This document shows positions 12,027-23,020 of a stretch of 64,000 bases of DNA, piece by piece; position 1 is the stretch's first letter; each line of letters opens with the position of its first letter. This DNA is from Prorocentrum cordatum (lineage: Eukaryota; Sar; Dinophyceae; Prorocentrales; Prorocentraceae): positions 190,001-254,000 of the forward strand of contig CAUYUJ010005036.1 in assembly GCA_963575745.1 (NCBI GenBank). Reading direction: 5' to 3'. Made by a program: the position numbers and the translations under genes. The notes below the pieces were generated by a model that worked only from the letters and a program-made list of their open reading frames with translations, had not been told where the DNA came from and made no database searches.

Positions 12027-13358
12027 TGTGTGACAGAAGCCCTCCACGCATGCTTCACACCATCTGCAAGTCACCTCTAGCCTCCGCCACATGTCTCTTT
12101 GCATACGCCACCCCTCACGCGCCGCCTCTGACACTTTCCGCTACTTCAAGCACACCCATAACATGGACCTGGGACAGGTGGGGCTGGGCGGCTGGTGCAG
12201 CATCGGGGGTGGGGTGGTGGGGTGGGGTGGTGGGGTGGAGGACGGCTACAGCTCGACCTACAGTTCTTCCCAGCCAGTGGAAGATCGCTTGCTTATACAA
12301 GGGCAGCATCCCCATAAGTGCATTATAGTTACCTTTCTCTGGGACAGCAGCCCAGGCATCTACCACCGCATCACTAAGTCTTATGGTGGAGGACCACCTT
12401 GCCTAGACAAGGGCAGCAGTCCAAGACTGCACTACATAATTTTTTTATGTGACAGAAGCCCTCCACGCATGCTTCACACCATCTGTAAGCCACCTCTAGC
12501 CTCCGCCACATGTCTCTTTGCATACGCCACCCACCCCTCACGCGCAGCCTCTGCCACTTTCCGCTACTTGAAGCACACCCATAACATGGACCTGGGACAG
12601 GTGGGGCTGGGTGGCTGGTGCAGCATCGGGGGTGAGGTGGTGGGGTGGAGGACGGCTACAGCTCAACCCGCAGTTCTTCCCAGCCAGTGGAAGATCGCTT
12701 GCCTATACAAAGGGTAGCATCCCCCAAATTGCATTATGGTTACTTTTTTCTGGGACAGCAGCCCAGGTAGACAAGGGCAGCAACCCCAGATTGCGCTACA
12801 GCCTACCAAGCACCATCTGCCACTCACCTCGCCTCCGCGGCATGTCTCTTTACACGCGCCCCCCCCTCCGCACAGCTTCTGACACTTTCCGCTACTTGAA
12901 GCACACCCATAACATGGACCTGGGACAGGTGGGGCTGGGTGGCTGGTGCAGCATCGGGGGTGAGGTGGTGGGGTGGAGGACGGCTACAGCTCAACCTGCA
13001 GTTCTTCACAGCCAGTGGAAGATCGCTTGCCTATACAAGGGTAGCATCCCCAGAATTGCATTATAGTTACCTCTTTTTCTCTGGGACAGCAGCCCAGGTA
13101 GACAAGGGCAGCAACCTCAGATTGCGCTACAGCCTGCTAAGCACCATCTGCCACTCACCTCATGCCTCCGCGGCATGTCTCTTTACACGCCCCTCCCCCC
13201 CCCCGCACAGCTTCTGACACTTTCGCAGCAAAAGGGGAAGACCGCTTGCCAAGGCAAGCGCTGCAACCCCATAATTGCATCGGCAGCGCACAGCTTTGCC
13301 TATACAAGGGTAGCAGCCCCAGAATTGCACTATATATATGTATATATGTATGTGTGTG

Positions 13359-13416
<58 letters not shown>

Positions 13417-13520
13417 GGAACAAGAGTCCAGACATCTACCACCGCATCACTTAGTCTTGGTGGATTGAAGCACACCTGTAAAATGGACTTGGGGGGGGTT
13501 GGGATGGGCGGGTAGTAGAC
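12027..13520 (+). repeat. 350-420-bp tandem repeat, about four units
   Basis: Units share CACCATCTG followed by CTCCGCCACATGTCTCTTT and ACATGGACCTGGGACAGGTG. Starts are near 12,027, 12,447, 12,790 and 13,130. The fourth unit is disrupted by an AT-rich array and ends in a degenerate copy. No coding motif. Confidence 0.85.
13329..13415 (+). repeat. TA/TATATG microsatellite
   Basis: Alternating TATATA with TGTGTG segments, inserted in the fourth unit of the tandem repeat; one of the few AT-rich stretches of the window. Confidence 0.9.
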
Positions 13521-14079
13521 GTGGGTGGGTATGGGGATTCAACTCACTCTTACTTGCGGGCCCCTGGCACATAGGGCAGAATGGGACCCACCCACAGTCG
13601 CGTATACAGGCCAGCCTGTGACAGGCCAGCCTTGAATCTGCACAGCTTTTTAAACCCACATGGTGTTCACTTCCTGCTTTCATATTATCCCTCTTATGCT
13701 TCTTACGCTCCCTACCCATGCTCACTCAGCCTAGACAAGGGTAACAGTCCCAGTTTTGCATATACTTGTAAGATCTCTCTGCGACAGAAGCCCATACATC
13801 TCCCACCTCGTGAATAAGCTTTGTGGTGGAAGTACGATCCCCCTCGAGAAAGATACCATATTGCATCTCTCTACGTTTTCTGGGTCAAAAGCCCAGACAT
13901 ATCTCGCTTTGCCTAGACAAGGGTTGCATCTTCTTGTGTGAGAGAGCGTGATCCACCGCCGCTTTACTGTGGAAAATTCACCCCCTCTTCCTCCGGGACC
14001 CGGGGTTCTCCCCCCCCCTCGAAAATCCCCCCCCTGCTGGACCCCTCCCCCTCCTAGCCCCTCCCCCGCCCCCCCCGTG

Positions 14080-14380
14080 CGGAAAACCGTGGGGGGCCAC
14101 TACCGGTTCGAACCCCCCCCCCTCCAGAAAACCGGACTACCGGTTCGAACCTCACCCCCCCCCCTCGCCGCCGGCAAACGATTCCCGCTCCTCGGGACAA
14201 TGGGACAACGGAAAACCCGGGGGGGGTCACTACCGGTTCGACCCCACTACTGGTTCGACCCCCCCCTCCGGAAAACGGGGGAGGGTCACTACCGGTTGGT
14301 TCGAACCTTCCACCCCCCCCCTCCAGAAAACCGAAAGGGTGACTACCGGTTCGAACCCCCCCCGCCCTCACCGCCGGCAA
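14080..14380 (+). repeat. ACCGGTTCGAACC-containing repeats, left arm of inverted repeat
   Basis: CACTACCGGTTCGAACCCC recurs about five times separated by C or G runs and CGGAAAACC. The part around 14,160-14,205 (CGCCGGCAAACGATTCCCGC then TCCTCGGGACAATG) is repeated in reverse complement at 15,293-15,345. Confidence 0.85.
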
Positions 14381-14394
14381 ACGACTCCCGAATC

Positions 14395-15292
14395 CCCACC
14401 ACAGGTCCGCACCACATCCCCCACCGCTGTCCCCAGCACCACCGTCCACACCACCAGTGTCCCCACTTTTTCCACCACCGTCCCCACTGTCCCCACTAGT
14501 GCCCCCACCACTGTCGCACTGTCCCCACTGTCCCCACCACTGTTCCCACTCTCCCCACTTTCCCCACGGTCCCCACCACTGTCCCACTGTCCCCATTGTC
14601 CCACTGTCCCCGCCGCTGTCCCACTTTTCCCACCACTGTCCCCACTGTACCACTGTCCCACCACCGTCCTCACCACCGCCCCCACCATTGTCCCCACCAC
14701 CACCGTCCCCACCACTGTCCCACTGTCCCCACTGTCCCCGCCGCTGTCCCAGTCCCCACACCACTGTCCCCACCACCACCGTCCCCACCACTGTTCCACT
14801 GTCCCAACCCCTGTCCCAGCGTCCCCACTGTTCCCACCATTGTCCCCGCTGTCCCCACCAGTGCCCCCACCGGTGTCCCCACTGTCCCTACCATTGTTCC
14901 ACCACGGTCCCACTCTCCCCATTATCCCCACTGTCCCCACCACTGTCCCACTGTCCCCACTGTTCCCACCACAGTCCCACTGTCCCCACTGTCCCCGCCG
15001 CTGTCCCACTGTGCTGTCCCAGTCCCCACTGTCCTCAACACTGTCCCACTGTCCCTACCACTCTCCCCACTGTACCACTGTCCCACCACCGTCCTCACCG
15101 CCTTCACCACTGTCCGCACCACTACCGTCTCCACCACTGTCCCACTGTCCCCACTGTCCCCACCACTGTCCCGCTCCCTCACCACTGTCCCCACCACCAC
15201 CGTCCCCACCACTGTCCCATGGCCCCCCCACTGTCCCACTGTCCCCACACCATTGTCCCCACCACCACCGTCTCCTGTCCCACTGTCCCCAC
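14395..15292 (+). repeat. CTGTCCCCAC minisatellite
   Basis: About 900 bp of imperfect CCCCACTGTCCCCACCACTG units, some with CACCGTC or CTGTACC variants. It is strictly pyrimidine/A on plus and lies between the two arms of an inverted repeat. Confidence 0.95.
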
Positions 15293-15490
15293 CACTGTCC
15301 CGAGGAGCGAGAATCGTTTGCCAGCGGCGAGGGGGGCGTCGAACCGGTAGTGACCCCGCCCCCTCTTTTCATGATGGACTGGGAGAGGCGGGGGAGGGGG
15401 GGTTCGAACCGGTAGTGACCCCCCCCTGTTTTCGAGGGGGGGGGGGGACGGGTTGGGAACCCCCAGTGACCCCCCCCCGGTTTTCCGCCA
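15293..15490 (-). repeat. Right arm of inverted repeat enclosing the CTGTCCCCAC array
   Basis: Reverse complement of the left arm: CACTGTCCCGAGGAGCGAGA then ATCGTTTGCCAGCGGCGAGG, followed by CGAACCGGTAGTGACCCC repeated three times and GGTTTTC. Confidence 0.85.
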
Positions 15491-15734
15491 GCAGCGGTAG
15501 AACACGCTCTTTCTCTTGTGTGGGGTGGAGGTGGTGGTCCTACATCGGATAAGTGGGTGGGGAGGCTCTTCATACCGCTTTGCAGTACCCGCTGCAAGGA
15601 AGGATACATTACGTACTTACTCTTGCTGCTGGCACCACCTGGGTTAGCCCGTACTGCCTTGAACCTACTCGGCAAGCCTGTACAAGAAATGCTGAGCTTC
15701 GTAGTTTGTCAGTTCAGATTTGGCGACATACTAA

Positions 15735-15842
15735 TGTCACCTCCTTCTCAAAAGGCCTTCTCAAAAGACGGCGGGGCGGGGTTTCTCAGAAGGCCAGGGA
15801 GCTTCTGAGAGGCCTTCTGTGTCTTTGGGGAAGGCTCAGGGG
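15735..15842 (+). repeat. AGAAGGCCTTCT element fragment
   Basis: CTTCTCAAAAGGCCTTCTC and GGCTTCTGAGAGGCCTTCTG then TGTCTTTGGGGAAGGCTC match the core of the elements at 16.6 and 40.2 kb. It ends at a (GGA)n array. Confidence 0.6.
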
Positions 15843-16262
15843 GGAGGAGGAGGAGGAGGAGGAGGAGGAGGAGGAGGAGGAGGAGGAGGAGGAGGAGGAG
15901 GAGGAGGAGGATCGTCGAGTACTACCACCTGGCAGGCGCCTGCTCCGTATGTACTCTTCGCCGCACTCTTTTGCCTTCATTTTCCGCGGCGCCTGCCAGG
16001 TGGACTTCGCCAGGCTGGTCATACACTCTCGCCCTGGTCACATTCCAGAACACGACGTGCCACGTGCGCCATGCTTGCTCAACGCAAAAAAAAGGAGAAG
16101 GAGGAGGAGAATGAAGAGGAGGAGGAGGAGGAGGAGGAGAGAGGAAGAGGGGGAGGTGGAGGATGAGGAGGTGGAGGCGGAGGAAGAGGAGGGATGAGGA
16201 GCAAGGGGAGGAGGAGGAGGGATGAGGAGGAGGAGGAGGAGGAGGAGGAGGAGGAGGAAGAG
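15843..16262 (+). repeat. Two (GGA)n arrays
   Basis: 15,843-15,912 is nearly pure AGG; 16,096-16,262 is a GGA/GAA mix. Between them, 15,913-16,095 holds an inverted pair (CCACCTGGCAGGCGCC at 15,927 and GGCGCCTGCCAGGTGG at 15,987). Confidence 0.9.
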
Positions 16263-16399
16263 GAAGTCTCTGGAACTGGCTCTGCACGCCGAGGCCGCTT
16301 CCGTGGACGGCCCGGGGGGGCCCGAGGCCGGCCCCTCCCCCAGAGAGGCCAAAAAGGACGAGGCCGCTGCCCTGCCGTCTTGCCTCTGCTCGAGACTCG

Positions 16400-16745
16400 G
16401 CGGCGAGCGAGGGGGGGAGAGTTACAGCTCAACCGAGGTTGCCGAGGGACGATGGGCCGAAGCAACCCGACGTACCCCGCCCGAGCTACATTCACGCGCC
16501 AGCTCAGGCGTCGGCTCATACCTTGAAGATCCTTCTCACCTGTCCTCACGCGCATCGCGCCGGCGAAGCCGATCGAGCGGTGCCGTCCTGGTAAGGCCCT
16601 CTTCGCGGAAGGCGGTGGGACTTCTCAGAAGCCCTCGCCCCCTCTGAGAAGCTTTCTGTGTCTTCGGGGAGGGCTCTGACAACTTCTCAGAAGGCCTTCT
16701 GGGAAGGCCTTCTCCTTCTCACTTCCCCTCGGGCTCGCCGCCGAG
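16400..16745. mobile_element. AGAAGGCCTTCT palindromic element, copy with insert
   Basis: The left border CGGCGGCGAGCGAGGGGGG at 16,400 and the right border CACTTCCCCTCGGGCTCGCC, then GCCGAG, at 16,745 are inverted. The core (16,588-16,730) has GAAGGCGGTGGGACTTCTCA, CTTTCTGTGTCTTCGGGGAG and GGCCTTCTGGGAAGGCCTTC, shared with the copy at 40,173-40,385. A unique stretch at 16,425-16,587 appears to separate border and core. Confidence 0.6.
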
Positions 16746-16749
16746 AAAC

Positions 16750-17710
16750 GTGGGGTGTCCGGGTCCAGGGACCGCCTCTCGCCTCCTCGCAGAGGCCTCC
16801 CAGGAGGCTGGGTCGGAGTGCAGTCGGGCCCAGGACGGAAGAGCATCTTCCAGGAACATGGGACCCTCCGCCAGCCAAACACACAGAGCATCCAAGGGTA
16901 CCCTCCCCGAGATGCACAACCACATCCAACAAGCACGAAGAACATTAGGGCACCCTCCCCGAACCGACCTCGATCTTATACCCCGGTCCGACTGTAAGTG
17001 GGGTCGGAGGATCGCGACGCATCGTCGATGCATCACCGATGCTTCGACGATGCATCGGCCACGTCGGCGTGAAGAAAATCGGGCTCAACATCCAGCCGTA
17101 TCGCTGATGCATCGGCAGTGCGGCGCGGTTTTGGGAGGCCTGGACCTGGGGAGACGGAGCGTAGACCGCGCGACATCCAGGCGAGCCGTGAACAAACAAA
17201 AGAGAGAAGAACGGCCAGCGCCTTCGGCCCCGCGCGCCCGGGGCTCCCCTGGGCACAACCTCTCGGGTGATCGATCTCGCATGAGCTGGCATGGGATGTG
17301 GTCTGAAGCCGATGGCCGCTCTCTTGCTCTCACTGTTTGAAGGGGAACTTTGGGGGGGGGCGGTTCAGGGCGGAAGCCATCGACCTGGAATCGGCGATGC
17401 ATCGCCGACAGATCGGCGATAGGCCCCCGAGAACGAATCCGCACGCCCCTGGGCGGGGGAGGGCCACCGGACCCCTATTCGGCGATGAAGGGTCGGTTGG
17501 GGGTCGATGCGTTCCCCCCCTGTGCCTATCCCCCCCTGGCGTTGCCCCAGACTGGTAGGCAGCTCCCTTCTCACATGGAAGAATCTGCATGGGCGCCCAG
17601 TGCGGATCATATGCATGCCTATGTTTATGCACATGTTCTTCTTCAAGTTGGGCAAGTCAGACAGCGCGGCCACACCTTCAACCCCGCATTGATTCCGTAT
17701 GCAAAGAAAA
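16750..17710. other. GATGCATC-rich intergenic DNA
   Basis: GATGCATC or close variants occur repeatedly between 17,016 and 17,120. An 18-bp perfect palindrome, TCGGCGATGCATCGCCGA, lies at 17,391-17,408. The stretch around it (CGACCTGGAATCGGCGATGC) recurs in changed form near 46,398-46,440. No gene supported. Confidence 0.6.
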
Positions 17711-17712
17711 TG

Positions 17713-19081
17713 TCCCAGTGCGACCCTACCTAGGAGTTGGAGCATTTTGGAAAGCAACATATACATCTACACCGACAGCTACATTTACATCTACATCTGC
17801 ATCGACATCTACATCAACATCAACAGCGAGACTCACATCTACATCTACATCTACATCTACACCTACATCTACACCTACATCTACATCTACATCTACATCT
17901 ACACCTACATCCACATCTACACCTACACCTACATCCACATATACATTTATACTTTCGCATTGGTGTTGCTTTTGCTTTGCATTGCCTTTGCGTTTGCTCT
18001 TGCCTTCTCTTTTGCCTTTGCCTTTGCTTTTGCTGTTGCTTTTGCTTTGCTTTTGTTGTTGCGTTTGCTTGATTTTGTTTTTGCTTTGCCTGCGCACAGA
18101 CACACACACACGCATGTTTTCGCATTCGCTCACCGGGTGTGCTTGAGAATGCTCCAGCTCCTGCAAGAGCTGCAGGCTGTTCAGCACTGCAGGTCCTGCT
18201 TTGCGTTGCTTGTGCTTTGCTTTGCTGTTGCTGTTGTTGTTTTGCCTTTGCTTTGCTGCTATGCTATGCTATGCTATGCTACGCTATGCCATGCTATGCT
18301 ATGCTTTGCTATGCTGCGCTATGCTATGCTAGGGTATGCTAGGGTACGCTCGGCTGCGCTGTGTTATGCTAGGCTATGCTACGCTATGCTATGCTGCGCT
18401 ATGCTATGCTATGCTATGCTGCGCGATGCTATGCTAGGCTAGGCTATGCTGCGCTATGATATGCGATGCTAGGCTATGCTATGATATGCTATGCTGCGCC
18501 ATGCTATGCTATGCTATGCGATGCTATGCTATGCTGTGCTATGCTATGCTGCGCTGCGCTATGCTATGCTATGATGTGCTATGATGTGTTATGCTATGCT
18601 ATGCTGCGCTGTGCTATGCTGTGCTGTGCTATGCTATGCTATGCTAGGCTATGCTGCGCTGTGCTATGCTATGATATGCTATGATATGCTATGCTGAGCT
18701 ATGCTATGCTATGCCATGCTATGATTGGCTATGCTATGCTATGCTATGCTATGCTGTGCTAATGCTGCGCTGCGCTATGCTGCGCTGCGCTAAGCTAAGC
18801 TAAGCTAGGCTAAGCTAAGCTAAGCTAGGCTAGGCTAAGCTAAGCCAAGCCAAGCCAAGCCAAGCTAAGCTAATCTAAGATGAGATAAGCTAAGCTAAGC
18901 TAGGCTAAGCAAAGCTAAGCTGAGCTAAGCTAAGCTAAGCTAAGCTAGGCTAGGCTAGGCAAAGCTAAGCTCAGCTAAGCTGGGTGAACCCAGGGGGCGC
19001 AACTGGGGGAACCGCGGGGCGGATACTGGGGGAACCTTCTGGGGCGATTTCCACTGCCCGGCCCCTTTGAGAAAGAGATTT
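17713..19081 (+). mobile_element. Inverted-repeat element copy 1 (3' end truncated), filled with simple repeats
   Basis: It begins TCCCAGTGCGACCCTACC then TAGGAGTTGG, the left end shared by all four copies. Inside, in order: a TACATC hexamer array (17,757-17,945), a TTTGC-rich stretch, a semi-unique block at 18,120-18,210, an ATGCT pentamer array (18,257-18,780), an AAGCT pentamer array (18,780-18,985), and the right-end block GAACCCAGGGGGCGCAACTG to CTGCCCGGCCCCTTT. The final AGCCTAGGTAGGGA terminus is missing because copy 2 begins directly at 19,082. No protein-coding capacity is credible, so it would be non-autonomous. Confidence 0.75.
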
Positions 19082-20588
19082 TCCCAGTGCAACCCTACCT
19101 AGGAGTTGGAGCATTTAGGAAAGCAACATCTACATCTACACCGACAGCTACATTTACATTTACATCTACACCTGCATCTACATCTACATCTACATCAACA
19201 TCAACAGCGAGACTCATATCTACATCTACATCTACACCTACATCTACATCTACATATACATCTACATCTACATCTACACCTACATCCACATCTACACCTA
19301 CATCTACATCTACATCTACACAGTCGCATTGGTGTTGCTTTTGCTTTGCATTGCCTTTGCGTTTGCTCTTGCCTTCGCTTTTGCCTTTGCCTTTGCTTTT
19401 GCTGTTGCTTTTGCTTTGCTTTTGTTGTTGCTTTTGCTTGATTTTGTTTTTGCTTTGCCTGCGTACAGACACACACACGCATGTGTTCGCATTCGCTCAC
19501 CGGGTGTGCTTGAGAATGCTCCAGCTCCAGCAAGAGCTGCAGGCTGTTCAGCATTGCAGGTCCTGCTTTGCGTTGCTTGTGCTTTGCTTTGCTGTTGCTG
19601 CTGTTGCTTTGCCTTTGCTTTGCTGCTATGCTATGCTAGGCTATGCTATGCTATGCTATGCTGCGCTATGCTATGCTATGCCATGCTTTGCTATGCTGCG
19701 CTATGCTATGTTAGGGTATGCTAAGGTACGCTCGGCTGCGCTGTGTTATGCTAGGCTATGCTACGCTATGCTATGCTGCGCTATGCTATGCTATGCTATA
19801 GTTACTGTGCTGCGCTATGCTGCGATATGCTATGCTCTGCTGCGCTATGCTATGCGATGCTAGGCTATGCTAGGATATGCTATGCTGCGCTATGCTATAT
19901 TATGCTATGCTATGCTATGCTGCGCTATGCTATGCTATGCTATGCTGTTCAATGCTAGGCTATGCTGTGCTGTGCTATGCTAAGCAATGATCTGCTATGC
20001 TATGCTATGCTGCGCTGTGCTATGGTATGTTATGCTATGATATGCTGAGCTATGCTGTGCTATGCTATGCTATGCTTGGCTATGCTATGCTGTGATAATG
20101 CTGCGCTGCGATATGCTGCGCTGCGCTAAGCTAAACTAAGGTAAGCTAAGCTATGCTAAACTAAGCTAAGCTAAGCTAAGCTAGGCTAGGCTAAGCTAAG
20201 CTAAGCTAAGCCAAGCTAAGCTAAGCTAAGCTAAGCTAAGCTAAGATGAGATCGGAGGTGAGGGGGTGAGATCGAAGTGGAACGGAGAGCCCCCCTACCG
20301 GGAAATCGATTTCGGTTTCGTGTTCGTGCGTGCCGTGCGCGCGGGCGAGGCGAAGCTGCGTGGGCGGGCGAGAGGAAAGTCTCCCGTGGCTGAGGCGCGG
20401 CCGGACCAAATGTGTCTCTTCCGGGCGGCCGGTGGCGCGCGGTGTCCCGCCGGTGTCCCGCTGGTGTCCCGTCGGTGTCCCTGTGGCTGAGGCGCGGCCG
20501 GACCAAATGTGTCTCTTCCGGGCGGCCGGTGGCGCGCGGTGTCCCATCGGTGTCCCGCTGGTGTCCCGTCGGTGTCCCGTCGGTGTCC

Positions 20589-20608
20589 CGATGATGATGT
20601 GGATGATT

Positions 20609-20653
<45 letters not shown>

Positions 20654-20679
20654 GTGGTGATGATGACGGTGATGATGGC

Positions 20680-20740
<61 letters not shown>

Positions 20741-20750
20741 GTGTTGTTGA
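20589..20750 (+). repeat. (GAT)n microsatellite
   Basis: A run of GAT triplets with occasional GGT or GAC variants, lying inside the insertion of element copy 2 and preceded by GTGTCCC-type repeats at 20,440-20,588. Confidence 0.9.
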
Positions 20751-20762
20751 TGATGTTGACGT

Positions 20763-21335
20763 CGATTGTGAGATCGATTGTGACATCGATAGTGAGACAG
20801 AATGTGATATCGATTGTGAGATCGATAGTGAGATCGATTGTGAGATCTATAGTCAGATCGATTGTGAGATGATGATGGTAATGATGATTATGATGATGAT
20901 GGTGCCGAGTGAAAATTGCCGAGTGAAAATCGATAATGAGATCGATTGTGAGATCGATAGTGAGACCGAATGTGAAACCGAATGTGAGATCGATTGTGAG
21001 ATCGATTTGAGATCGATAGTGAGATCGATAGTGAGACCGAATGTGAGACCGAATGTGAGGTCGACTGTGAGATCGATTGTGAGATCGATAGTGAGATCGA
21101 CAGTGAGACCGAATGTGAGACCGAATGTGAGATCGATTGTGAGATCGATTGTGAGATCGATAGTGAGATCGATAGCGAGATCGATAGTGATATCGATAGT
21201 GAGATCGAATGTGAGATCGATTGTGAGATCGATTGTGAGATCGATAGTGAGATCGATAGCGAGATCGATAGAAATATCGATAGTGAGATCGAATGTGAGA
21301 TCGATTGTGAGATCGATAGCGAGATCGATTGAGTG
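20763..21335 (+). repeat. 12-bp tandem array GAGATCGATWGT
   Basis: About 45 copies of a 12-bp unit alternating GAGATCGATTGT and GAGATCGATAGT, with variants GAGACCGAATGT. Each unit holds the palindrome ATCGAT. A 60-bp interruption with GATGATG lies at 20,866-20,935. Open frames here arise from the unit length (a multiple of three). Confidence 0.9.
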
Positions 21336-21614
21336 AGACGTTGGTTCCGCCTCCCCCCTCACCTCCTTATCACCCGCAGGGTGGTCGTATAGGTAAGCTA
21401 AGCTAAGCTAAGCTAGGCAAAGCTAAGCTAAGCTAAGCTAAGCTGGGTGAACCCAGGGGGCGCAACTGGGGGAACCGCGGGGCGGATACTGGGGGAACCG
21501 CCCAGGGCGATTTCCACTGCCCGGCCCCTTTAAGAAAGAGAGTAAGAACCCTCTAGGCAGAGCCTAGGTAGGGAAAAGAGAGTAAGAACCCTCTAGGCAG
21601 AGCCTAGGTAGGGA

Positions 21615-23020
21615 ATTACAAGAGAGAGAGAGAGAGAGAAAGGGAGACGACGAATAGCGCAGGGGAGGCATGCAAAACTGGGGGAGGGGGGCACGCGGTC
21701 GCTGATATTTGATTCTCCTCCGCGAGATCAATGCCTGTGTTCTCATGGCGCCACGGGTTTCCTGCACGACGCCGGGTATCTGGGGAGAGGGGGAGAAGTG
21801 GAGAAAGGGGAATTGTGGAGTCGCCAGAGGTTGAGGTGTTCTCAAGCCTCGCGCGCGCGCCCGCCCCCTGGCGTCTCCACAGCCCTCCGGACTCGAGAAG
21901 TGAGGGGCCCAGACCTCCTACAGTCATCGTGCTACAATGGGGAACGCACAACTGTTTTCGTCGGCAGCGAGGCGGGGGCAATCCGCACCAGCGTGGGGCA
22001 AATCGGGGCAACCGATCGGCAAATTGTCGGGCGTGCAAAAGAGAAAGAGGCGAAGACGAGGGCGGCCGCGCGAAGGGAGGAAGGGGGCGCTCAGACGTGG
22101 AAGAGTTCCGCGCTGAGCGGGCCAGAGCAGCCTGCCAGGGCAGCGGGGAGGAGCGCGAAACTGGGAATGGAGTGGGATCTCTGGCCGCAGCGAACCTCGG
22201 CCACGAAGAGCTTCTCCGATCGAGATCTGAGGAACGGCCCGGGAACCAGAGCCCCTCTCGAGCCCAACGTGGTCCTTGTGTCAGCGTCTTGACCGCACGT
22301 CTTGAGACGATCAAGGCGGCTGTTCTCGGTAGCGTCCGAGAAGGGGGCGTCCAAGAGCGAGATTCGCAGATGATGGCTAGAGGAATGCGCGCGGGCGAGG
22401 GGGAAGGGCTAAAGGACGTATGATGGAAGAAGATGAAGGGGCCCCGGGACACACAAATAAGCACGCACAAATAAACATTTTCCCAATATTTTCCTATATT
22501 TTATGGGTTTCTGTCTTCCCCCCCACTTCCCATATTTCCCCATATTTTCTATGGAATCGCCGATCAATTGTGTCTGTGTGTTTCTTTCCCTCCTGAGAAG
22601 AGGGGGTCATTAAATCTGGGGCGATGTCATGGCCCTGGCCATGAGATCCCCCCTAGTCGCAACCTCCCTCCTGGACGCCCCCGATGGGCTCGGCGATGTC
22701 ATCCCCAGGTCGACAAGAGCAGACTGGGATTATGTCGGGCGTGTCCCCCTACAGGGGGATGCTCGACGAAAAACCAACATGCAAAAAAATACTATAAAGA
22801 TAGTCCCGACTTCAGACTGGGATGGAGAGGCGAGTCCGCGGGAAAGGGGTCCGGAGCTCCGGGGGGGCACGGTGCGAAAGAGTACGACGCTGGGAGGCTG
22901 GGGAGGGAGACGGGTGGAGACGCGGCTGCGAGCGTGAAGACCACCGACGTCAAGATTTCCTACGATGATTACGACTTGTTCAATTCGGACCATGTTCTTC
23001 GATTTCGGCCTCAAAGGCCA
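21615..23020. other. GC-rich region without recognised gene
   Basis: It starts with a short (AG)n run (21,618-21,640). Open frames occur on both strands at 21,616-22,470 with Arg/Ser/Pro-rich products and no motif. 22,440-22,560 is A/T-rich with three variants of TTTTCCCATATTTTC. Confidence 0.5.

Larger units (their letters stand above)
10447..13930 (+). repeat. Dispersed ~38-base motif (CCTATACAAGGGTAGCA family)
   Basis: A motif of the form TTGCCTATACAAGGGTAGCA then GCCCCAGAATTGCA recurs at about 10,455, 10,570, 12,288, 12,397, 12,697, 12,765, 13,028, 13,100, 13,295, 13,730 and 13,911, always on plus, with T/G at the TATACAA/TAGACAA position. Some copies lie inside the 350-420-bp tandem units, others outside them, so it predates or moves independently of that array. 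Confidence 0.7.
19082..21614 (+). mobile_element. Inverted-repeat element copy 2, with internal insertion
   Basis: Same left end as copy 1 and same order of arrays (TACATC, TTTGC, ATGCT 19,625-20,120, AAGCT 20,120-20,245). The AAGCT array is interrupted at about 20,250-21,393 by other DNA: GTGTCCC repeats, a (GAT)n array and a 12-bp GAGATCGATAGT array. It then resumes and ends with the right-end block. The last ~39 bp, AAGAGAGTAAGAACCCTCTA then GGCAGAGCCTAGGTAGGGA, are present twice in tandem (ending 21,574 and 21,613). The right terminus GCCTAGGTAGGGA mirrors the left TCCC..ACCTAGG. Confidence 0.75.

Noticed and set aside
13329-13415. TATATA-rich stretch as a promoter
   Set aside because: It is a microsatellite within a tandem repeat, and dinoflagellates generally lack TATA boxes.
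14100-14360. GGTTCGAACC resembling the B box / T-arm of tRNA genes
   Set aside because: It is a palindrome in a repeat field; no A box, acceptor stem or cloverleaf can be built around it.
17724-18684. [16 protein letters not shown] and MLCYAML-type proteins in the satellite elements
   Set aside because: Direct read-through of TACATC and ATGCT arrays; every frame is open and none has a motif.
20837-21362. SIVRSIVRS / AIDLTIDLT repetitive proteins
   Set aside because: A 12-bp array is four codons, so frames stay open without selection.
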